A stretch of 33,315 bases of DNA from Synechococcales cyanobacterium M55_K2018_004 (GCA_015295905.1 DVEB01000042.1:1-33315); one strand, 5' to 3'; shown: positions 1-8,239, counted from the first letter of the stretch. The notes: generated from the letters alone by a model not told the origin. Numbers and translations are program-made.

Positions 1-78
1 CGCGCACGGAACATTGAGGGTTTTGGGGCACCGCGCCAAGCGCGGTGCCCCAAAAGCCTCTTAATCCGAACTGACGTT
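1..78 (+). repeat. Family A palindromic element, copy A1 (cut by window start)
   Basis: Right-hand part of a family A element. It holds the end of the second-hairpin arm (cgcgcacggaacat), then a near-perfect stem TTTTGGGGCACCGCGC / GCGCGGTGCCCCAAAA, then the right terminus ending in GAACTGACGTT at 78. The same order and terminus recur at 15282-15365, 15822-15943 and 17139-17262, and inverted at 8682-8897, 10518-10634 and 19588-19711. The left end lies outside the window. No coding capacity. Confidence 0.85.
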
Positions 79-114
79 GGTTCCCCGTGCCTAAAAGGTT
101 AGGCGGTGCTCAGA

Positions 115-387
115 TCAGCATCGCTCAGAGGGTTGCTTGGGTTTCATCACCAGGGCAACTAGCAGAGCCGCAGTGCCACAGGTGACCCCCAGAAACAGCC
201 ATAACTTGAGGTCTCGCCCTTTGCTGGCGGCAAGGAAGGCGCCAGCGGCGCCAACGATAGTGTGCAGGGTAAGTAGCAGAGCCAACCAAGTCTCGCTTGA
301 GAGGGTGGAGGCGAATGGGAGATCGAAACTGATCATTGCAATGGGTTCAAATACTACAGATAGCGTTATAAATAGAATACTTCGCAT
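115..387 (-). CDS. Small hydrophobic membrane protein, function unknown
   Basis: About 90 residues from ATG at 387 (MRSILFITL...), which has a purine-rich AGG/GGG stretch just upstream. An in-frame TTG at 411 would add eight residues. Three hydrophobic stretches are visible: residues about 2-20, 33-52 and 61-80. The short loop between the last two contains SKGRD and the C-terminal end is charged (KPKQPSERC), so this is a small inner-membrane protein. No catalytic motif is recognised. It diverges from the GIY-YIG gene across a gap of under 60 bases, so promoters may overlap. An overlapping antisense frame lies on the plus strand, but hydrophobic periodicity favours this one. The family was not identified. 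Confidence 0.6.
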   Translation of the reverse strand: MRSILFITLSVVFEPIAMISFDLPFASTLSSETWLALLLTLHTIVGAAGAFLAASKGRDLKLWLFLGVTCGTAALLVALVMKPKQPSERC

Positions 388-424
388 TTGCAGCCCTGCC
401 TGTAGCGGCAAAACTTGAAAGGAC

Positions 425-1039
425 TTGGGAGTATTGTTTGTGGGAAAACCTGACCCTCAGCTTAACTTGTTTTCCATGCGGGAGTCGCGATCGCTCTACT
501 CTGTTGGTGTGCCCGAGTCTCCTAGTCTGGATATGACTCCCGACCAACTGCAACAGTGGAAACAGGCGATCGCTCGTTACCAGCAAGATGTCCGCCTCAG
601 CCAGACGACACACCAGAACAGCCTGTTTGAGATGGAGCAGGTTACAGCAAACCCGGATGCTATCGACCCATTTCTGCTCAAACTCCACAACTTTTTCTTT
701 TTTGAACAACCGGCTCACCTCTATCCCGATCGACCCGCTTTTTACTTTGTCATCGATACGCAACTGCCTCTGCTCCTCTACGTTGGTGAAACGGTAAAGG
801 CAAACCAGCGCTGGAAGGGAGTGCATGACTGCAAACGCTACGTGCTGAATTATCGAGAACTACACTTCAAGCACGGGCTTGAGACCACGATCAACACTGC
901 TTTTTACTGGGATGCACCGGCAGCAACCTACACCCGGCAGCAACTGGAGTCGGCTCTCATTCGTCGGTGGCGATCGCCCTTCAATAAGGAGAACTGGAGT
1001 TTTTGGGGCACTCCCTTTGTGGGTGGCAAGTTGCCTTAA
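425..1039 (+). CDS. GIY-YIG nuclease family protein (cyanobacterial type)
   Basis: About 204 residues. The second half carries a GIY-YIG-like core: a strand with FYFVIDTQLPLLLYVGET (about residues 106-123; the YVGE box replaces the usual YIG), then the W-K-G-V-H-D-C-K segment, and a helix with the metal-binding-type glutamate in QQLESALIRRWRSPFN (about 174-189), closing with W-F-W-G-T-P-F. From family knowledge this fold cuts DNA with one conserved Arg/Glu pair; the target of this protein is unknown. The start is uncertain: TTG at 425 sits only 2 bases after GAAAGGA, so TTG at 434, GTG at 440 or ATG at 476 may be used. The function is inferred from the fold only. Confidence 0.8.
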   Translation: MGVLFVGKPDPQLNLFSMRESRSLYSVGVPESPSLDMTPDQLQQWKQAIARYQQDVRLSQTTHQNSLFEMEQVTANPDAIDPFLLKLHNFFFFEQPAHLYPDRPAFYFVIDTQLPLLLYVGETVKANQRWKGVHDCKRYVLNYRELHFKHGLETTINTAFYWDAPAATYTRQQLESALIRRWRSPFNKENWSFWGTPFVGGKLP

Positions 1040-1470
1040 GCAGCGACAGTTTTTTAGCCGTGAGCGGCACCGAAGTCTGCAAAAAACACACACTACACAG
1101 ATATTGAAACTCAGACTACTAGAAGGGATCAGGCGTCTGTAGGTTGATTATCTCTGATATTTCAACCTCCCACGCTGTTCTAGAACTTTTCTTGATCTTC
1201 GCTATCTCCATTGAGTGATCACAGCCCACGATGACCCATTGGCGTCACCATTCATTCTCAGTATCAGAAGGCCGCCGCCTGCCTGCATAGCCCCTGCGAG
1301 TTGTTATGGCATGAACGTTCTTTTAGCAAGTGTGATCTAATTTCACCTGTTTTTCAAAAAATGTTGGACATTCATCAATTTCGGATATATCCTCAATGAT
1401 AATTAGATACCCTCATTTTCTATTGCAGAGACTACCTTGCCATCTGGGGTCTGTTTTAGAGCCTGGTTAG

Positions 1471-1509
1471 TTGTTCATTTTTGTATGCTTTGCACACAAA
1501 AATGAACAA
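1471..1509. repeat. Perfect 14-bp inverted repeat with 11-base loop
   Basis: TTGTTCATTTTTGT (1471-1484) pairs perfectly with ACAAAAATGAACAA (1496-1509) around ATGCTTTGCAC. No T-tract follows on either strand beyond the stem itself, so it is not an obvious intrinsic terminator. It could be an operator, a small RNA fold or a mobile-element scar. It stands about 180 bases upstream of the next plus-strand gene. Confidence 0.7.
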
Positions 1510-1569
1510 TCCAGTGCATTATGAAACACACCTTAGGGGTTTGTAATTAAAGAGTGTGCCCGCCGTCAG

Positions 1570-1604
1570 ATGTGTTAGGCGGCAGCCATAGCGCATCGTA
1601 GGGA
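1570..1604 (+). repeat. Dispersed 35-base repeat D, copy 1
   Basis: Begins ATGTGTTAGGCGGCAGCC and ends GCATCGTAGGGA. It matches 26941-26975 at 32 of 35 positions. It resembles half of the GCGTTA...TAACGC palindromic repeats widespread in cyanobacterial spacers. Both copies lie on the plus strand shortly upstream of a plus-strand gene. Confidence 0.75.
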
Positions 1605-1688
1605 TTTTAGTTTATGCCAGTCCCTGAGCGTCAGTTGGTCTTGCAAAGATCAGATGAGATGAGTCTCGACCTACAGGAATTCAACACT

Positions 1689-2246
1689 ATGACAACCACC
1701 AAAAAACGTGCTCCTTCTTCTGTCCTCGTACAGAAAGATTCGATTGATCAGGCTGGTTCGCTGTTGTTGCAATTACCCGAAAAGCCCAAGGAAGCCTGGT
1801 CTTTGCGGGAAGCAATCAATCTGTTGCAAGACTCGATTTCGGGCGCACTGCAACGGGGGTATACCTACGAAGAGATCGCCGCCATGCTGTCTGACAAGGG
1901 GGTGAAGATCAGCCCCTCCTCGCTCAAATCCTATCTGGCCGCAAGCCGTAAGGAGAAGAGCGGCTCTCCGCGCGGACGCAAAGTGACACGCGGGAAGCGC
2001 AAGGCCAGTCCTACCACTTCACCGGCAGCGATCGCTGAACCCGTTGCCACCCCTCCAGCTCCCGTCGAACAGCCTGTGGAAACAGCCCCTGCTCCCAAGC
2101 AGCGCGGTCCTCGTTCAACAACGGCTACACGGCCACGCACTGCTGCAAAGGCACAGACTAAAGCATCGACTCGTGCCACTCCAACGCGGACGACCAAGAA
2201 GACTGACACAAAACCCGCTCGGGGGCGTAAGCCAAAAGAGGCTTAG
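1689..2246 (+). CDS. Basic-tailed protein with short helical N-terminal domain, function unknown
   Basis: From ATG at 1689 (MTTTKKRAP..., AGGA 11 bases upstream) the protein has about 185 residues; in-frame ATGs at 1659 and 1614 would lengthen it. Residues about 30-85 form a compact helical region with an HTH-like pattern (YEEIAAMLSDKGVKISPSSLKSYL), similar in style to small DNA-binding or plasmid TraK-like N-termini. From about residue 90 to the end it is a low-complexity Lys/Arg/Ala/Pro/Thr tail (RGRK, TRGKRK, TTKKTDTK) of the histone H1-like kind, which would bind nucleic acid nonspecifically. Role unknown; DNA or RNA binding is inference from composition. It stands alone after a 650-base spacer. 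Confidence 0.75.
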   Translation: MTTTKKRAPSSVLVQKDSIDQAGSLLLQLPEKPKEAWSLREAINLLQDSISGALQRGYTYEEIAAMLSDKGVKISPSSLKSYLAASRKEKSGSPRGRKVTRGKRKASPTTSPAAIAEPVATPPAPVEQPVETAPAPKQRGPRSTTATRPRTAAKAQTKASTRATPTRTTKKTDTKPARGRKPKEA

Positions 2247-2566
2247 CGATCATTGGCTCGACTGGATCTACGGGTTTGAGGCTCGGTGCTATCAGGCTCA
2301 GTGTCGTCGTGCAGGGCGGTTGCTGCCGTTTCTAAACGCAATTGCGCCAGAAAGTTGGGCACATTCCGCCCCATCATTTTCCTCAGGCAATCTCCCTTAA
2401 TCAACCGTGCTCGACTGATTCGATTAGCAAATTTTTTGGAACGTTCATCATACTGAACATTCATCCTGTTGTCGGAAGAGCAATTGCTGGAATTGATTTT
2501 GGAGCATCTCAAGGACGAAACAATGGGACTTTGGGGGTTTGTCAGTCAACCTGGTGATGAACCTTC
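2247..2566. other. Spacer with ambiguous short frames on both strands
   Basis: Between the basic-tailed gene and the 3' end of the histidine kinase gene. A minus-strand frame (2243-2512, 89 codons) and a plus-strand frame (TTG 2469 or ATG 2523 to TGA 2616-2618) both read moderately protein-like. The plus frame gives EEQLLELILEHLKDE followed by MGLWGFVSQPGDEPSQLL, and runs antisense into the kinase end. Neither has a good ribosome binding site or a recognised family. It may be a decayed gene remnant. Confidence 0.35.
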
Positions 2567-5365
2567 TCAACTGCTCACACGGCTGATCGATGTCTTGGCA
2601 TCTGGTCTGGGGGTTTGATTGTGAATTGTTGAGTGAATTATTGGGTGAATTGTTTGGGGTAATTGCACCGTGAAGGTTGTCCAGCCTTGTTCACTGATCA
2701 GGCTGATTTTGCCATGAATCTGTTCCACCAGCTTTTCCACTAGTGCTAAGCCGAGTCCAGTGCCATTGTGTTTCCACGGGTCATTGTTGGGGATGCGATA
2801 AAACCGTTCAAAGATGCGTTTCTGCTCCTCTGGGGGAATTTCCACACCAGAGTTGCGGATGTGAATACAAAAATACAGATCGCTGGCAGGGTCGCTGAAT
2901 TGGGGCGATCGCCCGCTAGTCAACCCAGATTCCCTCTCGTCGGTGCTCCCGATACCTAAAATGTCGCTGAGTTGGGGCGATCGCTCGCTAGTCAACCCGT
3001 TGGCCTGGGTGAAGCTGGGGGGGAGGTGAGCAGTGAGTATTTCATCTGAGGCGATCGCGTGAACAGTGTAGTTTCCTTCGCTATCCGCCATTTCCTGAGG
3101 CAGATGGTTCATGGTGCAAACTTCTACCGCGAGCATGATCGCTTCATGAGCCGGCGTATATTTGCAAGCATTGTTGAGTAGTTCACTCACAATACGCCCC
3201 AGGTACGAAAAATCAGTTGTCAGTGGTGGTAGGTCGGATGGAACTGCCACAATAGGCTGTTGCTGTTGTTGGTGCATCCGGACGAGAAAAGGTTCTGCTA
3301 AATGCAGTAGCCAGTCCTTCAGGTCAAGCGTAGACAGCAGGAGTGGCTCTGTCTCGGCCTCCAGTCGCGACAGATCGAGCAGGTCATTGATCAACATGAG
3401 TTCCCGCTGGCACTCATCCTTCAAGATTTGAAAATACCGGGCGATCGCACCGTCTACTGCCAGCAGATTGGCCTCTTGCAAGCAAATTTCGAGCATCTGA
3501 GAGGCCATCTTGATGCTGGCCATAGGGGTGCGAAGTTCATGAGAAACGCTACAGAGAAAATTGTCTTTCAGCAGGTTGAGGCGCTCTAGTTCTCTCACCT
3601 GCGCCTGACTAGCCTGAAACAACCGGGACTGGCGAATGGCGATCGCACACTGCGTGGCCACCTGCTGCACTAACCGCACTTCCCGTTCTGTGAAACTCAT
3701 GTCATTCTGACGGGTCAGCCAGAGGTCTCCAATCACACCTTGGTCATCGATTAGAGGACAGACTAGGACAATAGAGCGGGGATCACAGGTGGGTCTGTCC
3801 AGAGCCACCGGGTGGATCCAGCAAAACTGGAAGCACACCCCTTGCAACAACTGACTGTAGATCACAGGGTAATCAGTCATGTTGAACACGGGTTTGGGAG
3901 AGTCGCCCGTTGCGGCCTGCTCGCACCAAATGGTTGAGGTCTGCTTTTCCAGGTCATACAGTCCGGTATCGCAACTATGGGTTTGTAATCCTGCTGCCAG
4001 TTCGCGCACGGCTGTTTCTAGAATCTGGTTTTCATCGAGACTATCCCGCACTCGTTCGGTGATCCGCCGCAACAGGTCTTCAAACAGCAATGAGGTTTGT
4101 AGTTGAAGGGTACGCTCGGCTACTTGACTTTCCAGATGAATATTGAGCTGTTGGATCTGTTCATAGAGTTGCGACTGTTGAATGGCGATCGCCAGGTGAT
4201 CGGCGATTTGCATCGCTAATTCCACCTCCCAATCCTGCCAGGGTTGGGCCGGTGGACACCGCATCAACGACAGGCTGCCCCACACGGGGTGTCCCTGCTG
4301 CTCTGGGATAACTTGCTCCACCACAACGGGGACTAACAACCAGCCGCCAGGAAAATCCTGGGCAAAGCGTTGATTCACCGGATCGTGACAGATGCTAACA
4401 TCATCAATGCGGACAAGCCGTTGCTGCTTGAGTTCTGCTGCCAGCACGTTATCCTCATCGGGAATCGTCACGCCCAAGGCGCTGTTGAGGGTCTCATCCC
4501 GACGATATTCGGCAACATTTCGCCAGAGTCGCTCGGTGGGATGGTAGCGCACAATTTCTACCCAGTCGAGGTGCAGCAACTGACCGACCTCAAATACAGT
4601 CGTTGCAAAGATCTGGTCGAGGTCGAGGGAATTGCGAATTGCTTTGATCACCTGGTTGAGGGCTTGTTGCCGTTGAGCCTGAATCTGCGTTTGGTAGAGC
4701 AGTTGACTGTATTGGAACTGAGAGTCAGTCGGGGGGGCCAACTCCTGCAAGTGTTGCCCGTCGATTGATGGTTGCTGGGGTGCAGAGCGTTGATTGATGG
4801 CATGGACAAATGGCCACTCCCCAGAGGCTCGATCCGAGGACTGGTGAAGCGATGACCTGACATTGGGAGCAATAGGGGCGATCGCCTGCTGCCAGCGACT
4901 TGCAACCTGTTGGATTTCAGTCGTGCTCATTGCACTGAGCAGGGTACGAGGAGTCAGGACATGGACAACGTGTCCGGCCTCGTCAAGCACAGGAAGGCAT
5001 ACCAGCTTACCTTGGCGAAACTGTTGGAGCACGTCTGCCCGGAGAAGGTCTGGTGGATGAATTTCGGAATGCTTGAGGGTTGGCACTGGAGCCGTCATCA
5101 GCGTTGCGATCGCACGCTCCAGAGCAGTTGCAGACTGGGCCACTGCTCGCAGTGCATCCTGCTCGGTCATCAGCCCCAAGAATTGTCCCTGCTCTTGCAC
5201 AACGACACAAATGGCCCGTGCTTCTGCCATTTGTCGCAAAACAATCAGCAGAGGCGTGCTAGGTTGCACGGCAATCCAGTCTGTCCTCAAGGCGTCATTT
5301 TTTCTCTGAAAGCCAACAGAAAACCCCTCGACCACCACTCCTCTTTCAATCCTTTGAACTGACAT
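2567..5365 (-). CDS. Cytosolic hybrid-sensor histidine kinase (CBS-GAF-GAF-HisKA-HATPase)
   Basis: 932 residues with no membrane segment. A CBS pair spans about residues 28-155 (IAVQPSTPLLIVLRQM; FLGLMTEQDALRAV), followed by a linker. The first GAF domain is at about 235-395, then a coiled coil (LESQVAERTLQLQTS), and the second GAF at about 430-585. HisKA carries the phospho-acceptor His609 in SHELRTP, and the HATPase at about 705-905 has the N box (NNACKYTP) and G boxes (NSGVEIPP; GTGLGLALVEKL). CBS domains of this kind usually bind adenine nucleotides and GAF domains bind small ligands or chromophores; the signal here is unknown, and no bilin-type cysteine was established. No response regulator lies nearby, so it is an orphan kinase. 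Unusually, a duplicated segment (LTSxRSPQxSD twice) is inserted in the ATPase domain. Confidence 0.93.
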   Translation of the reverse strand: MSVQRIERGVVVEGFSVGFQRKNDALRTDWIAVQPSTPLLIVLRQMAEARAICVVVQEQGQFLGLMTEQDALRAVAQSATALERAIATLMTAPVPTLKHSEIHPPDLLRADVLQQFRQGKLVCLPVLDEAGHVVHVLTPRTLLSAMSTTEIQQVASRWQQAIAPIAPNVRSSLHQSSDRASGEWPFVHAINQRSAPQQPSIDGQHLQELAPPTDSQFQYSQLLYQTQIQAQRQQALNQVIKAIRNSLDLDQIFATTVFEVGQLLHLDWVEIVRYHPTERLWRNVAEYRRDETLNSALGVTIPDEDNVLAAELKQQRLVRIDDVSICHDPVNQRFAQDFPGGWLLVPVVVEQVIPEQQGHPVWGSLSLMRCPPAQPWQDWEVELAMQIADHLAIAIQQSQLYEQIQQLNIHLESQVAERTLQLQTSLLFEDLLRRITERVRDSLDENQILETAVRELAAGLQTHSCDTGLYDLEKQTSTIWCEQAATGDSPKPVFNMTDYPVIYSQLLQGVCFQFCWIHPVALDRPTCDPRSIVLVCPLIDDQGVIGDLWLTRQNDMSFTEREVRLVQQVATQCAIAIRQSRLFQASQAQVRELERLNLLKDNFLCSVSHELRTPMASIKMASQMLEICLQEANLLAVDGAIARYFQILKDECQRELMLINDLLDLSRLEAETEPLLLSTLDLKDWLLHLAEPFLVRMHQQQQQPIVAVPSDLPPLTTDFSYLGRIVSELLNNACKYTPAHEAIMLAVEVCTMNHLPQEMADSEGNYTVHAIASDEILTAHLPPSFTQANGLTSERSPQLSDILGIGSTDERESGLTSGRSPQFSDPASDLYFCIHIRNSGVEIPPEEQKRIFERFYRIPNNDPWKHNGTGLGLALVEKLVEQIHGKISLISEQGWTTFTVQLPQTIHPIIHSTIHNQTPRPDAKTSISRVSS
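2891..2998. repeat. 36-bp in-frame direct repeat carrying HIP1, inside the kinase gene
   Basis: 2891-2926 and 2963-2998 match at 34 of 36 positions, each with a GCGATCGC core (ttggggcgatcgc). The offset is 72 bp, so the frame is kept and the protein gains two LTSxRSPQxSD motifs. They fall between the N box and the first G box of the ATPase domain, a position where loops vary. This looks like a recent tandem expansion within the gene. Confidence 0.85.
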
Positions 5366-5396
5366 CAGTTGGGCTAGTGTTTTTGGGGGCAGAGAG

Positions 5397-5412
5397 ATGC
5401 TTATTTAAGCAT
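5397..5412. promoter_or_regulatory. 16-bp palindrome upstream of the kinase gene
   Basis: ATGCTTATTTAAGCAT is a perfect dyad centred about 40 bases upstream of the kinase start codon (5365, minus strand), in an AT-rich stretch. An operator is possible from position and symmetry only; no known regulator consensus is recognised. Confidence 0.35.
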
Positions 5413-5578
5413 TAATTAGATTTACCATGGAAAAGGCCACTCGAAGGTATTGATTACTACACATCCTGCGAACAGCGGTGATCGGAGTCACATTGAATGG
5501 ATATCGCCATAACCAGGCACGAGATTACTTGTAATAGACTGATACAGCACTTGAAGGGTTAGTTACAGGAGGGTGCCT

Positions 5579-5659
5579 CCCCTTATGCAGGGGAACTACG
5601 TCTACGATCACTACGTGGCATCACCTGAGTTTTCCGGTGCGTTCCCTTATGCAGGGAAC
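5579..5659. repeat. Two copies of a CCCT-TATGC-AGGG hairpin
   Basis: CCCCTTATGCAGGGG (5579-5593) and GTTCCCTTATGCAGGGAAC (5641-5659) share the loop TATGC and the stem core CCCT/AGGG, with 7 perfect pairs in the second. Centre-to-centre spacing is 64 bases. The paired arrangement suggests a protein-binding or RNA fold pair, but the function is unknown. Confidence 0.6.
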
Positions 5660-5765
5660 ACAGAAGAGCAAGAGGGTCATTTCAAGCGTTCCCGATTTCA
5701 GCGTGTTGCAATCGCGCAGCACTCTGCCAAGCACTCTCCACGGCGTGGCGAGGAATTGCCGTCGA

Positions 5766-5797
5766 TGAAGGTAGGCATACGCGTCAACCTACCTTCA
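5766..5797 (-). terminator. Hairpin after the methyltransferase gene
   Basis: TGAAGGTAGG (5766-5775) pairs perfectly with CCTACCTTCA (5788-5797), loop of 12. It lies 9 bases past the stop of the minus-strand methyltransferase gene, where a transcript end is expected. No U-tract follows on the minus strand, so intrinsic termination is uncertain. Confidence 0.4.
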
Positions 5798-5805
5798 CCG
5801 ATGCC

Positions 5806-7089
5806 TCAAAATGGCTGAGATGAAAAGGATAGGGCAGGCAGTTGCAGTCCTCTGAGCGATCGCCCTGTCTCCGTCAGTCCCTTCCCCTGCACCAGAACGC
5901 CAAAGTTACCCAACCCCAGGGGGTGCATCAGGGCATGCAGGGCTTCCCGTCGCTGCAAAACGCGCTGCACTGCCTGAGGGCTGTCTGCCTGCTGGTGCGA
6001 CAGAGCCGCAATGCGATCGCCCAAGCCCAATGCCATCAACCACAACCCCTGCTGCACAAAGCCTAGGGTTTCCAGACCACAGCGTTCTCCCTGCCGTTCC
6101 AGTGCGGTGAAATCGACGTGAGCCGTAATGTCCTGCTGTCCAATATGGCGATAGGGGTCATTGTGGTAGGCGTGCTGGAAGTAGCATTGCAGCGTCCCTT
6201 CCGATCGCCTGGGGCTATAGTACCGCTGGGCCGGATAGCCATAGTCAATTGTCAGCACGTAGCCTCGTTGCAGGCGGTTGGCCACTGTTGCCATCCAGTC
6301 GAGAGCGGCTAGGTTGACCTCGGTGGTGTAGCCGTCTGGGTAACTGCCGTCCAACAGATTGATGCCAACTAGGTCGAAATAGTCCCGCAACGCAGGTGTT
6401 GAGAGGTCTCCCCATACGTCTTGAAACTGGGGGAGGGGAGCAGAGGCCGATGGCGATGAGTCGCTTGCATCAGCCAGGGTGACGTAAACTTCCTGAAGTT
6501 GGTTCTGGGCGATCGCCACGCGATGGACAGGGAACGCATCCACCAGTTCATTCGAGAAGCAGCAACCCACAATCGATGCTGGCGCGATCTGCTCCCACGT
6601 ATACCAGTGCAGGTGTCCCCAGGAATTGGCTAAATTTTGCAAGTGCTGTTTTTGCTTTGCCACCAGTGCTGGCGAACTTTCGATAATCCAGTATTCCAGG
6701 GCTGCAAAGCAGTCGAAATGATGGCGGTGCAGATAACGCAAGACATCCTGCACCACGAGTCCCTGCCCTGCCCCCATCTCCACCAAGGTGAAGGGTTCCG
6801 GCTGCCCTAGGGCAACCCACATCTCAAAAAACTGTTCCGCCAGCAGTTCTCCAAAATCTGCGGCTAAAAAGGGTGAGGTGACAAAATCTCCCGTTGCCCC
6901 AAAGATCCCTGCTTTGGTGGCATAGTAGCCGCCTTCAGGGGCATAGAGCGCCAACTCCATAAACGCAGCAAAGGGGATTCGTTGCTGGGGCGCGGCCAGA
7001 ATGTGTTGGGCAATCAATCGGCACAAGCGCTCATTGCTCTGGTTTGCAGATAAATCTTTGGGCCCACTGCTTTGGGGATAGACATCCAT
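5806..7089 (-). CDS. MidA/NDUFAF7-type SAM-dependent methyltransferase
   Basis: 427 residues, close to full family length. Recognised by the N-terminal block with FMELALYAPEGGYY (about residues 43-56), GDFVTSP (67-73), the SAM-binding motif EMGAGQG (104-110) and the FSNELVDAFPVHRV segment. Mitochondrial NDUFAF7 of this family methylates an arginine of a complex I subunit. By analogy the cyanobacterial protein may modify an NDH-1 subunit or another protein; that is inference and the substrate is not shown. A stretch near residues 208-218 (DASDSSPSASAPL) is low complexity. ATG at 7089 is taken as the start. It is transcribed alone, away from the tpiA side. Confidence 0.9.
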   Translation of the reverse strand: MDVYPQSSGPKDLSANQSNERLCRLIAQHILAAPQQRIPFAAFMELALYAPEGGYYATKAGIFGATGDFVTSPFLAADFGELLAEQFFEMWVALGQPEPFTLVEMGAGQGLVVQDVLRYLHRHHFDCFAALEYWIIESSPALVAKQKQHLQNLANSWGHLHWYTWEQIAPASIVGCCFSNELVDAFPVHRVAIAQNQLQEVYVTLADASDSSPSASAPLPQFQDVWGDLSTPALRDYFDLVGINLLDGSYPDGYTTEVNLAALDWMATVANRLQRGYVLTIDYGYPAQRYYSPRRSEGTLQCYFQHAYHNDPYRHIGQQDITAHVDFTALERQGERCGLETLGFVQQGLWLMALGLGDRIAALSHQQADSPQAVQRVLQRREALHALMHPLGLGNFGVLVQGKGLTETGRSLRGLQLPALSFSSQPF

Positions 7090-7477
7090 GCGGTGACTCT
7101 CTTGGTGACTCTCAACGATGCTGTTGACTGGGTTGTTGACGTGCTGTTTCTTTGATTATCGGGCTGTCTCTGGAGGTTCTGCCGCGATCGCCAGCAGAAC
7201 TTCTGCACTCGTTGGTCTACCTGCGGTTTATGGCGCTACGCGCTCGTGCTATCACGTGCTATCAAAAGCGTTTTGTGGGAAACCCCACCGTGCAGGGTTT
7301 CCCACAAAACGCTTTGTCCTAATCTATTCTAGGCGTCTATGCGTATAGCGCTATACCTGCGATCGCAGTCCTATCTAGAAACCCCACGGATTACCCCATC
7401 AATTTTCCAAGCGATCCCGTTAGGCCGTAAACTATAGACTGCGTATCGTAATCACTTAACCAAGGCTTAAAGCTCCC
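7090..7477. other. Spacer between divergent genes, largely a family C element
   Basis: About 390 bases between the methyltransferase and tpiA starts. The centre is the family C element (7229-7355). Promoters for both genes should lie in the flanks, but no clear -10/-35 pair could be assigned by eye. Confidence 0.5.
7229..7355. repeat. Family C palindromic element, copy C1 (most complete)
   Basis: Ends TATGGCGCTACGCGC on the left and, inverted, TATAGCGCTATACGC on the right. In the middle a perfect 21-bp stem runs from AAAGCGTTTTGTGGG (7265 onward, to 7285) to its complement at 7295-7315 with a 9-base loop. Related copies are at 10437-10517, 30879-31101 (interrupted) and 33247-33285. There is no coding capacity, so it is a MITE- or REP-like unit. 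Confidence 0.85.
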
Positions 7478-8209
7478 GTGCGTAAGATCGTCCTCGCTGG
7501 CAACTGGAAGATGTATAAGACTCGCGCAGAATCGATAGAATTTCTGCACGGGTTCCTCCCCCAATTGACGGAAACTCCAGAAGAACGGGAGATCGTCATT
7601 TGTGCCCCGTTTACTGACTTGAGTTTGCTGTCCAAAAACCTGCACGGCACTCGCATCATGCTGGGTGCTCAGAATGTCCACTGGGCAGCCGAAGGTGCTT
7701 ACACTGGAGAAATTTCTGGGGCAATGCTGGCAGAACTGGGCGTGCGCTACGTGGTAGTGGGCCACAGTGAGCGTCGGCAGTATTTCGGTGAGACCGATGA
7801 GACGGTGAACCTGCGGCTAAAGGCCGCCCAGAACTTTGGGTTGATCCCCATCCTCTGTGTGGGAGAGACCAAGCAACAACGCGATGCAGGCCAAACGGAG
7901 AATGTCATCTTCAACCAACTGGCGATCGATCTGGTGGATGTGGACCAGTCACGCTTGGTGATCGCCTACGAACCAATCTGGGCGATTGGGACAGGCGATA
8001 CCTGCGAATCGAAGGAGGCCAACCGTGTGATCGGTCTGATCCGCAGTAAGCTGACCAATCCCGATGTCCCCATTCAGTACGGTGGCTCCGTTAAGCCTGA
8101 TAACATTGACGAAATCATGGCGCAGCCCGAAATTGATGGGGTGCTGGTGGGTGGAGCTAGCCTCACCCCTGCCAGCTTTGGACGAATTGTGAACTATCAG
8201 AAAATTTGA
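7478..8209 (+). CDS. tpiA: Triosephosphate isomerase
   Basis: 243 residues starting at GTG 7478 (cccGTGcgtaag), full length for the family. The enzyme interconverts dihydroxyacetone phosphate and glyceraldehyde 3-phosphate in glycolysis, gluconeogenesis and the Calvin cycle, as a cytosolic dimer. Catalytic residues are all visible: Asn9 and Lys11 in AGNWKM, electrophile His96 in GHSERR, and base Glu165 in [11 protein letters not shown]. The phosphate-binding loop YGGSVKPDN is followed by [10 protein letters not shown]. Intact and confidently identified. It appears monocistronic: next is a palindrome-bearing spacer and a small DUF1232 gene with its own ribosome binding site. Confidence 0.98.
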   Translation: MRKIVLAGNWKMYKTRAESIEFLHGFLPQLTETPEEREIVICAPFTDLSLLSKNLHGTRIMLGAQNVHWAAEGAYTGEISGAMLAELGVRYVVVGHSERRQYFGETDETVNLRLKAAQNFGLIPILCVGETKQQRDAGQTENVIFNQLAIDLVDVDQSRLVIAYEPIWAIGTGDTCESKEANRVIGLIRSKLTNPDVPIQYGGSVKPDNIDEIMAQPEIDGVLVGGASLTPASFGRIVNYQKI

Positions 8210-8221
8210 GGGCGATCGCCC

Positions 8222-8239
8222 GTTTGGATTAATCCAAAC
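8222..8239. repeat. 18-bp perfect palindrome after tpiA
   Basis: GTTTGGATTAATCCAAAC, directly following GGGCGATCGCCC and 12 bases after the tpiA stop. A second fold, TGAGAGCGATCGCCCTCTCA, lies close behind it. Together they may form a bidirectional processing or weak termination site, but no T-run follows. Confidence 0.55.

Larger units (their letters stand above)
1040..1688. other. Long spacer without a convincing gene
   Basis: About 650 bases, AT-richer than its neighbours, between the GIY-YIG gene and the basic-tailed protein. It holds a perfect long inverted repeat (1471-1509), one copy of a 35-base dispersed repeat (1570-1604), and GTGA/TCAC half-sites around 1331-1345 with 7-base spacing, which fits neither the NtcA nor the Crp consensus well. 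Only short frames without protein-like composition were seen. Confidence 0.6.
5366..5805. other. Spacer with palindromes, no convincing gene
   Basis: 440 bases upstream of the kinase start and downstream of the methyltransferase stop. It holds a 16-bp palindrome (5397-5412), two copies of a CCCT-TATGC-AGGG hairpin (5579-5593, 5641-5659) and a hairpin next to the methyltransferase 3' end (5766-5797). A GTG-initiated frame (5573-5818) is open but low in coding character and contains the hairpins. Confidence 0.55.

Noticed and set aside
1331-1346. NtcA/Crp-like site GTGATCTAATTTCAC
   Set aside because: Half-site spacing is 7, not the 6 of Crp-type sites, and it is not GTA-N8-TAC; no adjacent promoter.
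2243-2512. Minus-strand 89-codon frame
   Set aside because: Plausible composition but no ribosome binding site and no family; competing plus-strand frames look as good. Kept only as a spacer note.
5579-5659. CRISPR-like repeat-spacer arrangement
   Set aside because: Only two short hairpins with different flanks; no regular spacer length and no cas genes.
5573-5818. Open frame of 81 codons starting GTG
   Set aside because: It runs through hairpins and the methyltransferase 3' hairpin, has low coding character, and overlaps the methyltransferase stop.
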